Of a DNA stretch of 21,467 nt, positions 15,633 through 21,467 are shown piece by piece (within the stretch, counting starts at the first letter, position 1; every line of letters begins with the position of its first letter). The position numbers and the translations under genes were made by a program. The notes beneath the pieces were generated by a model, which worked only from the letters and a program-made list of their open reading frames with translations, was not told where the DNA came from and did no database searches. The DNA is from an uncultured Roseburia sp. Lineage in GTDB: Bacteria > Bacillota > Clostridia > Lachnospirales > Lachnospiraceae. Where the stretch lies: the NCBI GenBank assembly GCA_910584215.1, contig CAJTYI010000051.1:1-21467 (forward strand), in the 5' to 3' direction.

Positions 15633-16340
15633 TTATAAAAGCTTTATCAATGTCGCATACTCCTCTTTCGTCACCTTGCGGCACGCACCGTAGGGCAGAT
15701 CTCCCAATGAAATATTCATAATGCGAATGCGCACCAATTTTTCCACCCGATAGTCAAAGTATTCGCACATGCGGCGAATCTGACGGTTTAATCCCTGCGT
15801 TAAAATAATGCGGAATTGTCTTTTCCCCACACGCTCCACAAAGCATTTTCTCGTGGTGGTATGTAACTCTGCAAGCGGTACGCCGCCGGCTATCCCACGC
15901 AAAAAGTAATCGGTCAGCGGCTTATTTACCGTCACCAGATATTCTTTTTCGTGGCGGTGTTTGGCGCGCATAATCTTGTTGACAAGATCGCCCTGATTGG
16001 TCAGCAGCAGCAAACCCTCGGACTCCTTATCGAGTCTCCCGACCGGGTAGACACGCTTGGGATAGTTCAAATAATCTATGACATTATCTTTCTCTTTTTT
16101 TTGCGTCGTGCAGACGATTCCTCTCGGTTTATGCAGAGCCAGAAGAATGGTTTCCTCCTCTTTGCAAATCGGCCTGCCCTCATAAAGCACCTTCTGACCC
16201 GGCAAAACTTTCGCCCCCGCCTGCGCCGCAACTCCGTCGATGGTGATTTTCCCCTGCTCTATGGCGCGGTCCGCCTCTCTTCTCGAACAAATTCCGGCTT
16301 CACTTAAATATTTGTTGATACGAATTCCGTTTTCGTCCAT
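15633..16340 (-). CDS. rluF: RluF-like 23S rRNA/tRNA pseudouridine synthase
   Basis: The protein isomerises uridine to pseudouridine in large-subunit rRNA; in E. coli RluF acts at 23S U2604 and on tRNA-Tyr. The 235 residues contain an N-terminal S4 RNA-binding domain (about 6-55, INKYLSEAGICSRREADR) and an RsuA-family catalytic domain with Asp104 in GRLDKESEGL, then NKIMRAKHRHEKEYLVTV and QGLNRQIRRMCEYF. These segments look closer to RluF than to RluB or RsuA, while the long basic C-terminal tail of E. coli RluF is absent. I chose ATG at 16340, nine bases after AAGGA; an ATG two codons upstream is possible. It lies 21 bases before ligA. The precise target uridine is an inference from similarity. 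Confidence 0.85.
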   Translation of the reverse strand: MDENGIRINKYLSEAGICSRREADRAIEQGKITIDGVAAQAGAKVLPGQKVLYEGRPICKEEETILLALHKPRGIVCTTQKKEKDNVIDYLNYPKRVYPVGRLDKESEGLLLLTNQGDLVNKIMRAKHRHEKEYLVTVNKPLTDYFLRGIAGGVPLAELHTTTRKCFVERVGKRQFRIILTQGLNRQIRRMCEYFDYRVEKLVRIRIMNISLGDLPYGACRKVTKEEYATLIKLL

Positions 16341-16363
16341 CCACATTCATCCTTTTCCACCGA

Positions 16364-16420
16364 GATAAGCAACAGAGCCGCGGCGCCCATTATCCATGTG
16401 CGCGGCGGCTCGATCTTATC
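16364..16420 (-). terminator. Long hairpin between the SH3b gene and rluF
   Basis: Arms of 12 bases (16375-16386 and 16400-16411) pair with one mismatch, and GATAAG/CTTATC (16364-16369, 16415-16420) extend the stem outward across small internal loops. It lies just after the SH3b gene stop on the minus strand. The following sequence is only modestly T-rich, so termination is probable but not certain. Confidence 0.5.
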
Positions 16421-16445
16421 TGATTTGCATTTATATACTTAGTAT

Positions 16446-17738
16446 TTACTTTAACAGGTCGGTTTTAATATATCCTGTCTTGCCGTTCCAACTTACTTTC
16501 GTCCATCCCTCTGCGTAACTCATGATAACGGTAACCTGTTCGCCGGGATAAACAGAGCCGATCTTTTCGGAAGTTTCACTCATACTCGCACGGACATTGA
16601 CGGTATCATTGATTGTAACCACTTTTCCTTCGGCCAGAGCGGCTCCCCCATTGTCAGACGGCTGCTCTGCCTGTCCGCCTGATGCCTGAGTATCCAAATA
16701 TTCACTCTTAACATAGCCGGTGCCGCCGTTATACGAAATAATACTCCACTCGCCTTCCGTACCGGTTCTGGTAACAGATTCGCCCATCTCGATCGCACCG
16801 AGCCGTTCGGAATCGGTGCTGGCCGACGCGCGCACATTGACACGCTCTTTGGCATAGAGCGTCTCCGACTGACCGGACGGCTGTTCAGGTTCTTGCGGCT
16901 GCTCGGTTGCGGGCGGCGTCTCGGTAGGCTGCTGTGTCTCAGCAGGCGCCTCCGCATTCTCCGTATCCCCGGCTGCATTGGCTGCCTGTGTTGTTGTTTT
17001 CCAGTCCTGCACTGCGACGGCAAGCGTGGAGGAGAGCAGATTCTCCAAATCCGGATCGGCAGCTCTAGCTGCACTGTACTTTTCGGTCACCTCCTGCAGC
17101 AGCGCCACTACATCGGGTTCATTCTCAAACTCGCTCATGCGGGCAGTAACTGCCTCATCTTCCGGCAGCTCTTTTTTTGTATCATTGTAAGGACTGTACA
17201 GATTATCAATATAGATCGTTCCATGCTCGTCCGTCCTTACATAGAAGAAGTCGAGACTCGGAACCACCGTCTCAATGCCCGAAAATTTTACTTCAACGTA
17301 TGCGTTTACCAGATAGGAATTTGCCTCAAGTCCGCTCTTTGTATAGCATTTGAGATTGCGGTATTCTTCCACATACTGGCTGAACATCTGAATATAGCTC
17401 TTCTCATTTTCGGAGATCGGCGCCGCAAGCGATGCCATCGCGTCCAAATCACCGGCCGCATAAGCCGCATAATAGCGGGTGATCACATCGTTGACACCAG
17501 GAAATGCATCAATCTGATATGCCTCCGGCTCTTTCGTCTGCGTATCGGTTACCTCGCTCGAAATCTCGGTATCCATAGTTTCCGGTCGAGAATCCCCCGG
17601 GGCGGCGAATTTCACCAAAACCCCCACGAGAACCGCTAACAAAACGCCAGCGGAAATGTAACGAATGTTCTTCTGCAAGAACGCAATAATCTTCTGACCT
17701 CCTTCATTCGGAGATGTATTTTTATCGGAATTTGCCAT
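16446..17738 (-). CDS. Membrane-anchored NTF2-like protein with two SH3b domains
   Basis: This 430-residue protein has a short cytoplasmic N-terminus, one transmembrane segment (about 26-46, an uncleaved anchor) and an extracellular part. Residues about 80-185 resemble an NTF2-like fold (ITRYYAAYAAGDLDAMASL, then a strand-rich half). A low-complexity Pro/Gln/Glu/Thr linker (about 255-292) follows. Two bacterial SH3 domains end the protein (about 295-348 and 374-430), each with NVRAS and a terminal GYVKSEYL or GYIKTDLL. Bacterial SH3 domains usually bind peptidoglycan, so a role in the wall is likely, but no catalytic domain is present. The Shine-Dalgarno site before ATG 17738 is weak. A hairpin with T-run lies 22-51 bases upstream of the start. 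I know no symbol for it. Confidence 0.85.
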   Translation of the reverse strand: MANSDKNTSPNEGGQKIIAFLQKNIRYISAGVLLAVLVGVLVKFAAPGDSRPETMDTEISSEVTDTQTKEPEAYQIDAFPGVNDVITRYYAAYAAGDLDAMASLAAPISENEKSYIQMFSQYVEEYRNLKCYTKSGLEANSYLVNAYVEVKFSGIETVVPSLDFFYVRTDEHGTIYIDNLYSPYNDTKKELPEDEAVTARMSEFENEPDVVALLQEVTEKYSAARAADPDLENLLSSTLAVAVQDWKTTTQAANAAGDTENAEAPAETQQPTETPPATEQPQEPEQPSGQSETLYAKERVNVRASASTDSERLGAIEMGESVTRTGTEGEWSIISYNGGTGYVKSEYLDTQASGGQAEQPSDNGGAALAEGKVVTINDTVNVRASMSETSEKIGSVYPGEQVTVIMSYAEGWTKVSWNGKTGYIKTDLLK

Positions 17739-17759
17739 TTGTATTCACCAAACCTTTCT

Positions 17760-17789
17760 AAAAATGCGCAATCTTAGACACAGATGCGC
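17760..17789 (-). terminator. Terminator-like hairpin just upstream of the SH3b gene
   Basis: On the minus strand GCGCA-TCT (17789-17782) pairs with AGA-(T)-TGCGC (17774-17766) around a seven-base loop and is followed by TTTTT (17764-17760). It stands between the tRNA and the SH3b start codon. It could end the tRNA read-through transcript or act as an attenuator in the leader of the SH3b gene. Confidence 0.55.
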
Positions 17790-17855
17790 CGTCCAATGTC
17801 TGCCCAACGAAAACCAAGCCCACAGTTAAAATGGACTATCTGCAACAAAAACAAC

Positions 17856-17963
17856 AAGCATACGATTTGCTGCCAAAACTCACTACGCTGCCGTATGCTT
17901 TCCTGCACTGTAAGAATACAGACTTATCCTACAGTCTCTGACTATTATCAGTATTCCACTGAT
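17856..17963 (-). other. Stack of three hairpins downstream of tRNA-Arg
   Basis: Three stems occur in a row: ATCAGT/ACTGAT (17947-17963), ACTGTA/TACAGT (17907-17935) and a nine-base perfect stem AAGCATACG/CGTATGCTT (17856-17864 with 17892-17900) followed on the minus strand by GTTGTTTTTGTTG. The gap between the tRNA and the SH3b gene holds no gene. The last stem could be a second terminator; the group could be a structured leader of the SH3b gene. I do not recognise a known riboswitch. Confidence 0.4.
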
Positions 17964-17974
17964 CTCAAAAAAAA

Positions 17975-18046
17975 TGCACCCGGCGGGAATCGAACCCGCA
18001 TTGCTGGAGTCGGAGTCCAGTGTTCTATCCATTAGACTACGGTTGC
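17975..18046 (-). tRNA. tRNA-Arg (anticodon CCG)
   Basis: The 72-base cloverleaf reads CGG codons. Its anticodon stem CTGGA/TCCAG is perfect around the loop CTCCGAC, giving CCG with A37. The T arm GCGGG-TTCGATT-CCCGC is perfect. The acceptor stem GCAACCG/CGGGTGC has one A-G mismatch at pair 4-69, and the D stem has a C-A mismatch at 12-23 plus a T-G pair. CCA is not encoded; discriminator A is followed by eight T (17974-17967), which likely helps end transcription. It has its own near-consensus promoter at 18091-18119. Confidence 0.95.
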
Positions 18047-18090
18047 CTCTCAAAATCCCATATCAAACATCTATATGGGCTACGTTTTTT

Positions 18091-18119
18091 ATGCTAACAT
18101 AAAAAAACATACTTGTCAA
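18091..18119 (-). promoter_or_regulatory. Sigma-A promoter of tRNA-Arg
   Basis: On the minus strand a perfect -35 TTGACA (18119-18114) and -10 TAGCAT (18096-18091) stand 17 bases apart. The tRNA 5' end lies 45 bases beyond the -10 box, a typical distance for a short processed leader. Confidence 0.85.
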
Positions 18120-18159
18120 ACGAGAATTTATATTTGTTACCAAAGTACAGTATGGAAAG

Positions 18160-19287
18160 TCATCTGCCGTTTTTATACTGCAGCAATTCTTTAAGCCACT
18201 CTTTTTTCTGCTGCGCCGTTCCCGGCACAACCGCTGCCGCAACCTCCCAGGATATATCCGACAACATACTGTTTCGCAAAAAATAGAGATCATCTTTTGT
18301 CTGATTCCTTGCACACCAGGCGGAAACGACACTGTTTTGCCGCGCAAAAAGTGAAATAAGCGCGTCATACCGGTTTTCTTTTTGCAGGATATTTTCTCCG
18401 GTCCGTTGCAATTCCAACCCCGCAGCCGCAATAATCTGCATACACAAATGCAGCTCTCCGGTCACATCCGACGCCTCCATCGTCACATCCGGCCGCTCTT
18501 TTTTGCGCGCTAAAAAATATGCCTTCGCGCCCTCCACATCGCGCGCCCTGAAGTATCGGGCGAGCTCCTTTTTGATCTCCGCGGTCTCCGCTTTTTCCCC
18601 CAACATTCCGACCTTACATTCACACGCGGACAACCCTCTCGCACGCACAAAAACCAACAGTAAAAATTCGGATATAAAACCGAACACGCGCTTGTGATAC
18701 GCATCCTCTCCCGTCTCCAAATCGATACGTTTCTGCACCTGAAAAAAGATAGAAAAAAGCCATGCGCAATAGGCGTCAAAAATCTCTTTTTTTGCCACTA
18801 AAATGTTTCCAAAATAGGTTCGGTTTTGGTTCACTAATTCTTCAAAAATCACGGCGTCCTTGGGGTATAATTCTCTTATCATGTTCCCCGTCATTTCCAG
18901 CGCCAAACCATTGTGATTAGCGGAAAACGCGTCTTTATACGAATGATTTAATACCACTTGTTTTGTGGTGATAATATCGTATTTTTTCAGCAAATCCAAG
19001 TACTCATTTTTATGAAATATTTTCTCCTGTTTATTTAATAAATAACGCCTGTAATGACAGGTTCCAACATGTGAATTTTTGGCATTTTTCCATATCCAAT
19101 AAAGTCCCGTCAATTCACTGTAATAACAGTTTTGATGAGAGATATTTTCCCCCGTATCATCGCCCATATAACCCAAATCTTTGGCACCAGATCTCCCGAC
19201 ATGCAAAGGCTGGTATAAAGGGTCAGGCGGTATGTCAAATGGTTTGTGTGTCAGGGTATAAATACAAAGATCTATATTTTGATTCAT
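18160..19287 (-). CDS. DUF4422 domain protein, putative glycosyltransferase
   Basis: The N-terminal about 240 residues carry the DUF4422 signature: PLHVGRSGAKDLGYMGDD (about 27-44), GENISHQNCYYSELTGLYWIWKN (first part of 47-69) and CHYRRYL (77-83), the last two being the most conserved blocks. The family is found in capsule and exopolysaccharide loci and is thought to transfer sugars, although activity is mostly inferred. Residues about 240-375 form an additional helical region that I do not recognise. There is no signal peptide or membrane helix. I chose ATG at 19287, which has GGAGA five bases upstream. No other polysaccharide gene is nearby: it stands alone between tRNA-Arg and the polymerase gene, which suggests independent acquisition. 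Confidence 0.85.
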   Translation of the reverse strand: MNQNIDLCIYTLTHKPFDIPPDPLYQPLHVGRSGAKDLGYMGDDTGENISHQNCYYSELTGLYWIWKNAKNSHVGTCHYRRYLLNKQEKIFHKNEYLDLLKKYDIITTKQVVLNHSYKDAFSANHNGLALEMTGNMIRELYPKDAVIFEELVNQNRTYFGNILVAKKEIFDAYCAWLFSIFFQVQKRIDLETGEDAYHKRVFGFISEFLLLVFVRARGLSACECKVGMLGEKAETAEIKKELARYFRARDVEGAKAYFLARKKERPDVTMEASDVTGELHLCMQIIAAAGLELQRTGENILQKENRYDALISLFARQNSVVSAWCARNQTKDDLYFLRNSMLSDISWEVAAAVVPGTAQQKKEWLKELLQYKNGR

Positions 19288-19334
19288 AGTTTTCTCCATT
19301 TCTGCGCTGCTTTTTGCGCATATCAAGTTTGTGT

Positions 19335-19398
19335 AAGCCATTATGGCTTTGCAGCGCGCAGACACAAATCTCGCGATTGAAAATTTTAATTTTCAATC
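19335..19398. repeat. Modular palindromic repeat, copy 1
   Basis: Hairpin AAGCCA-TTA-TGGCTT (19335-19349), then TTTGCA (19348-19353), a variable middle, and an 11-base perfect palindrome GATTGAAAATT/AATTTTCAATC (19375-19398). The order hairpin, TTTGCA, middle, GAAAATT recurs at the right end of the window (21396-21467), suggesting one interspersed repeat family. It lies in the otherwise gene-free stretch between the divergent DUF4422 and polymerase genes. Confidence 0.5.
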
Positions 19399-19545
19399 TT
19401 ATCATATCCTCTCAAAAATAATTAACGTGTCATATTTTTTATACTATCACTTTTCGGGCGACGCCGGTCCTGATACAATTCACATGTATTTACAGTTTTC
19501 ACAACATGCCTCATTCGCAGACATAAAAAACTCTTGTCCCAAAGT

Positions 19546-19559
19546 CGAACATCTGTTTT
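19546..19559 (+). promoter_or_regulatory. Possible LexA (SOS) box of the polymerase gene
   Basis: CGAAC-ATCT-GTTTT matches the Gram-positive LexA operator CGAAC-N4-GTTCG in one half fully and in the other at GTT. It ends nine bases before the -35 box of the gene at 19652, a fitting place for repression. The match is imperfect, so this is a candidate. Confidence 0.4.
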
Positions 19560-19567
19560 ATTTTTGT

Positions 19568-19596
19568 TTGCAAATACCCTCGCTCTATGTTATATT
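19568..19596 (+). promoter_or_regulatory. Sigma-A promoter of the Y-family polymerase gene
   Basis: TTGCAA (19568-19573) and TATATT (19591-19596) are spaced by 17 bases. The ATG lies 55 bases beyond the -10 box and is preceded by AAAGGAG. The rest of the 360-base gap to the DUF4422 gene holds the palindromic repeat and the possible LexA box. Confidence 0.65.
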
Positions 19597-19651
19597 ATTA
19601 TAAAGTATTTTTTGACTATGTAAATACATATTTGCGAAAGGAGCCGTTCTT

Positions 19652-20989
19652 ATGCCGGAGCAAGTCATATACCACGTCGATGTCAATTCCGCTTTTTTGA
19701 GCTGGGAAGCCGCAAGGCGTCTCGCCGAAGCGCCGGACTCCCCCGATATCCGCACATTTCCCGCGGCAATCGGCGGCGATGAGACGACGCGCCACGGCAT
19801 CGTGCTTGCCAAATCGCCCTCCGCAAAAAAGTACGGTGTGAAAACGGGCGAACCACTGGCACAGGCAAAACGCAAATGTCCGGATTTACAAATATACCCG
19901 CCGGACTATGCGCTCTATGTGCAGCGCTCCAACGAATTTTTAGAACTCTTGCGGCGCTATGCGCCGAATGTGGAGGCTTACAGTATTGACGAGGCTTTCT
20001 GCGATATGAGCGGCACTGGCGCACTCTATGGGGACCTGACTCTTTTTGCCCGTCAACTAAAAGACACCATCGAAAAAGAGCTTGCTTTTACCGTCAACAT
20101 CGGTGTCTCGAGCAACCGTCTTCTGGCAAAAATGGCCTCCGATTTTGAAAAACCAAATAAAGTCCACACACTGTTTGCAGAAGAAGTACCGCAAAAGCTG
20201 TGGCCGCTGCCGATTGAGAATCTGTTCTTTGTCGGACCTTCCACGTCCAAAAAACTGCGCGCGCTCGGCATCGACACCATCGGTGCGCTCGCCAACGCCG
20301 ACTATCAGATGATTGTCTCGACGTTTAAGACTCATGGCGACACGATCTGGCACTATGCCAACGGCATTGAATCCGCAGAGCTCACTCACACGGCGCCTGC
20401 CAATAAGGGATACGGCAACTCCGTCACTCTGCCTTTCGACGTCACCGACGCAGAAACGGCAAAACACATTTTACTGTCTCTCTCGGAGACTGTCGGCGCG
20501 AGACTGCGCATGGAAAAAGCATATATCAGCGTCGTACAATTGCAAATGGTGGACGCAGAATTTCATCACCATTCCCGTCAGATGACGCTTTCCTCTTCCA
20601 CCAATGTGACAGAAAAAATATATGCCTGCGCCTGCGCGCTGCTTAACAATTCCTGGGATCACACACCGCTGCGCCTGCTTGGCGTCTACACCAGCCGGGC
20701 AACGACAGAAAGCTATGAACAGTACAATCTTTTTGACATGGACAAATACGAGCGCCTTTCCAAACTAAACAGCGCTGTGGACACGATTCGCACGCGTTTC
20801 GGGGAAGATTCCATCAAGCGCGCATGTTTTTTAGAGGGACATCATAAAAGCGATTTAAAAAACGACCATCCTGCGCTCGCCGCCGTTCCCTCCAAAAATA
20901 TGCCGCATATGACAAGCGGCATGAACAAGGCCAAACGCGAAAAACAAATGTTAAAGGAAAAACGCAATGATCCGTCCCAATATGATTGA
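19652..20989 (+). CDS. Y-family DNA polymerase (DinB/DNA polymerase IV type)
   Basis: The protein is an error-prone translesion polymerase that extends past damaged bases. Its 445 residues show the palm motif HVDVNSAFLSWE (8-19) with catalytic Asp10 and likely steric-gate Phe15, and SIDEAF (111-116) with Asp113 and Glu114. Helix-hairpin-helix thumb sequence FFVGPSTSKKLRALGI (192-207) and a little-finger domain follow. QYNLFD at 357-362 is a clear beta-clamp-binding motif. The second Asp of the usual DxD is Asn12, and Ala14 replaces a Phe; I recall this DVNSAF form as common in clostridial homologues rather than a defect. The lysine-rich C-terminal tail (about 390-445) is variable. AAAGGAG lies eight bases before the ATG. 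Confidence 0.92.
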   Translation: MPEQVIYHVDVNSAFLSWEAARRLAEAPDSPDIRTFPAAIGGDETTRHGIVLAKSPSAKKYGVKTGEPLAQAKRKCPDLQIYPPDYALYVQRSNEFLELLRRYAPNVEAYSIDEAFCDMSGTGALYGDLTLFARQLKDTIEKELAFTVNIGVSSNRLLAKMASDFEKPNKVHTLFAEEVPQKLWPLPIENLFFVGPSTSKKLRALGIDTIGALANADYQMIVSTFKTHGDTIWHYANGIESAELTHTAPANKGYGNSVTLPFDVTDAETAKHILLSLSETVGARLRMEKAYISVVQLQMVDAEFHHHSRQMTLSSSTNVTEKIYACACALLNNSWDHTPLRLLGVYTSRATTESYEQYNLFDMDKYERLSKLNSAVDTIRTRFGEDSIKRACFLEGHHKSDLKNDHPALAAVPSKNMPHMTSGMNKAKREKQMLKEKRNDPSQYD

Positions 20990-21014
20990 TGTAACATCAG
21001 AAAAGAGCTATAAT
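20986..21014 (+). promoter_or_regulatory. Sigma-A promoter of the small ABM-like gene
   Basis: TTGATG (20986-20991) and a perfect TATAAT (21009-21014) are 17 bases apart. The -35 box overlaps the stop codon of the polymerase gene, so the small gene can be expressed on its own. The ATG is 43 bases beyond the -10 box. Confidence 0.8.
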
Positions 21015-21057
21015 TATTACATGTAGTCTTATATGGTATGAAGTAAAGGAGATGAAT

Positions 21058-21357
21058 ATGGCGAAAACAGCATGGATATTTTCTTACAAACTCAAAAAAA
21101 ACGTGAGCGCAGATCATTTTATGGAAATGACGCAAAAGTTACATGATGAAGTAATTTCCAAAGCAAAAGGGTTTATTTCATGGGAGCATTACTTACAGGG
21201 TAATGTGTGGACTGATTTTGTTCTCTGGGAAACAGAAGAAGATGCCAATCATGCCACAACGATCGGCAAAGGAAAGGAAGTAACCGAAAATTTCTATGCC
21301 TGTATTCAAATGCATACATGCAGGGCTTTGATTTCACAGTTTGTCAAAAAATACTAA
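21058..21357 (+). CDS. Small ABM-like (dimeric alpha+beta barrel) protein
   Basis: The 99-residue protein resembles the antibiotic-biosynthesis-monooxygenase-like ferredoxin fold: a first strand (AWIFSYKLK), a helix beginning ADHFMEMTQKLHDEV, then GFISWEHYLQG and FVLWETEEDANHA, in which strand and helix alternate as in that fold. Such proteins form dimers and may act as small oxygenases, isomerases or stress proteins; function here is unknown. I chose ATG at 21058 because AGGAG precedes it by six bases; an ATG two codons upstream touches the AGGAG. It has its own promoter and a terminator-like hairpin after the stop. Confidence 0.75.
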   Translation: MAKTAWIFSYKLKKNVSADHFMEMTQKLHDEVISKAKGFISWEHYLQGNVWTDFVLWETEEDANHATTIGKGKEVTENFYACIQMHTCRALISQFVKKY

Positions 21358-21395
21358 TTCTTAGTAATTCTATCACACTCTCACTTATGTATAAA

Positions 21396-21418
21396 AAAGA
21401 ATCACTCCGTGATTCTTT
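21396..21418 (+). terminator. Terminator hairpin after the ABM-like gene
   Basis: AAAGAATCAC (21396-21405) and GTGATTCTTT (21409-21418) form a perfect ten-base stem with a TCC loop. A-run before and T-run after make it usable in both directions. It is also the first module of the repeat copy at 21396-21467. Confidence 0.65.
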
Positions 21419-21467
21419 GCAAGTTGCTTTGCAACTTGAAAATTGATGCGTCTGACGACGCAATTTC
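21396..21467. repeat. Modular palindromic repeat, copy 2 (cut by window end)
   Basis: Three hairpins in tandem: 21396-21418; CAAGTTGC-TTT-GCAACTTG (21420-21438); and a stem with GCGTC/GACGC (21448-21452, 21457-21461) flanked by AAATT/AATTT. TTTGCA (21416-21421) and GAAAATT (21438-21444) are shared with copy 1 at 19335-19398. It may continue beyond the window. Confidence 0.55.

Noticed and set aside
17784..18035. An 83-residue + frame ending in PGGNRTRIAGVG-like sequence
   Set aside because: It is the antisense of the tRNA-Arg gene. Such frames are a well-known source of false proteins, and there is no ribosome site.
1..21467. CRISPR arrays, insertion sequences, transposases or phage genes
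   Set aside because: No regularly spaced direct repeats and no recognisable mobile-element proteins were seen; the only repeat families are short palindromes.

Overview
The window looks like a chromosomal piece of an anaerobic, Gram-positive, Clostridia-type bacterium, most likely Lachnospiraceae. The reasons are gene order and content: nusB-xseA-xseB-ispA-dxs-tlyA-nadK-argR-recN-spoIVB is the classic clostridial/bacillary block, Shine-Dalgarno sites are strong AGGAGG-like sequences, and sporulation (SpoIVB, CotJC) and Asp23 family proteins are present. No species can be named from the sequence alone.

Layout. Positions 1-219 (+) hold a hairpin-rich stretch closed by a strong intrinsic terminator, probably the 3' part of a structured RNA. 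From 305 to 3189 (-) lie a CotJC-type manganese catalase lacking its N-terminus, an HSL-family esterase, and spoIVB. The spoIVB frame stops exactly before its catalytic serine. From 3395 to 12504 (-) runs the conserved housekeeping block: DNA repair (recN, xseA/xseB), arginine regulation (argR), NADP synthesis (nadK), rRNA methylation (tlyA), isoprenoid precursors (dxs, ispA), transcription antitermination (nusB) and an Asp23 protein with its own promoter. From 12588 to 17738 (-) lie metA (acetyl-type by its residue 111), ligA, a RluF-like pseudouridine synthase and a membrane-anchored NTF2-like/SH3b protein. Next come a tRNA-Arg(CCG) with a near-consensus promoter and a DUF4422 putative glycosyltransferase (-). 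Strand polarity then flips, and a Y-family polymerase (possible LexA box) and a small ABM-like protein follow on the + strand.

How the genes fit together. The middle block is probably one long transcript: genes overlap or sit within about 100 bases, and clear terminators lie only after asp23 (probably leaky) and after recN. The main surprises are at the edges. Two sporulation genes within 3 kb are cut, spoIVB at its 3' end and cotJC at its 5' end, with foreign-looking, palindrome-containing DNA right at the spoIVB break. spo0A, which normally follows spoIVB, is absent. This fits an integrated element or a rearrangement inside spoIVB. I see no CRISPR array, transposase or integrase in the window. 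Other second-look items are a hairpin stack between the tRNA and the SH3b gene and a modular palindromic repeat found on both sides of the polymerase region.
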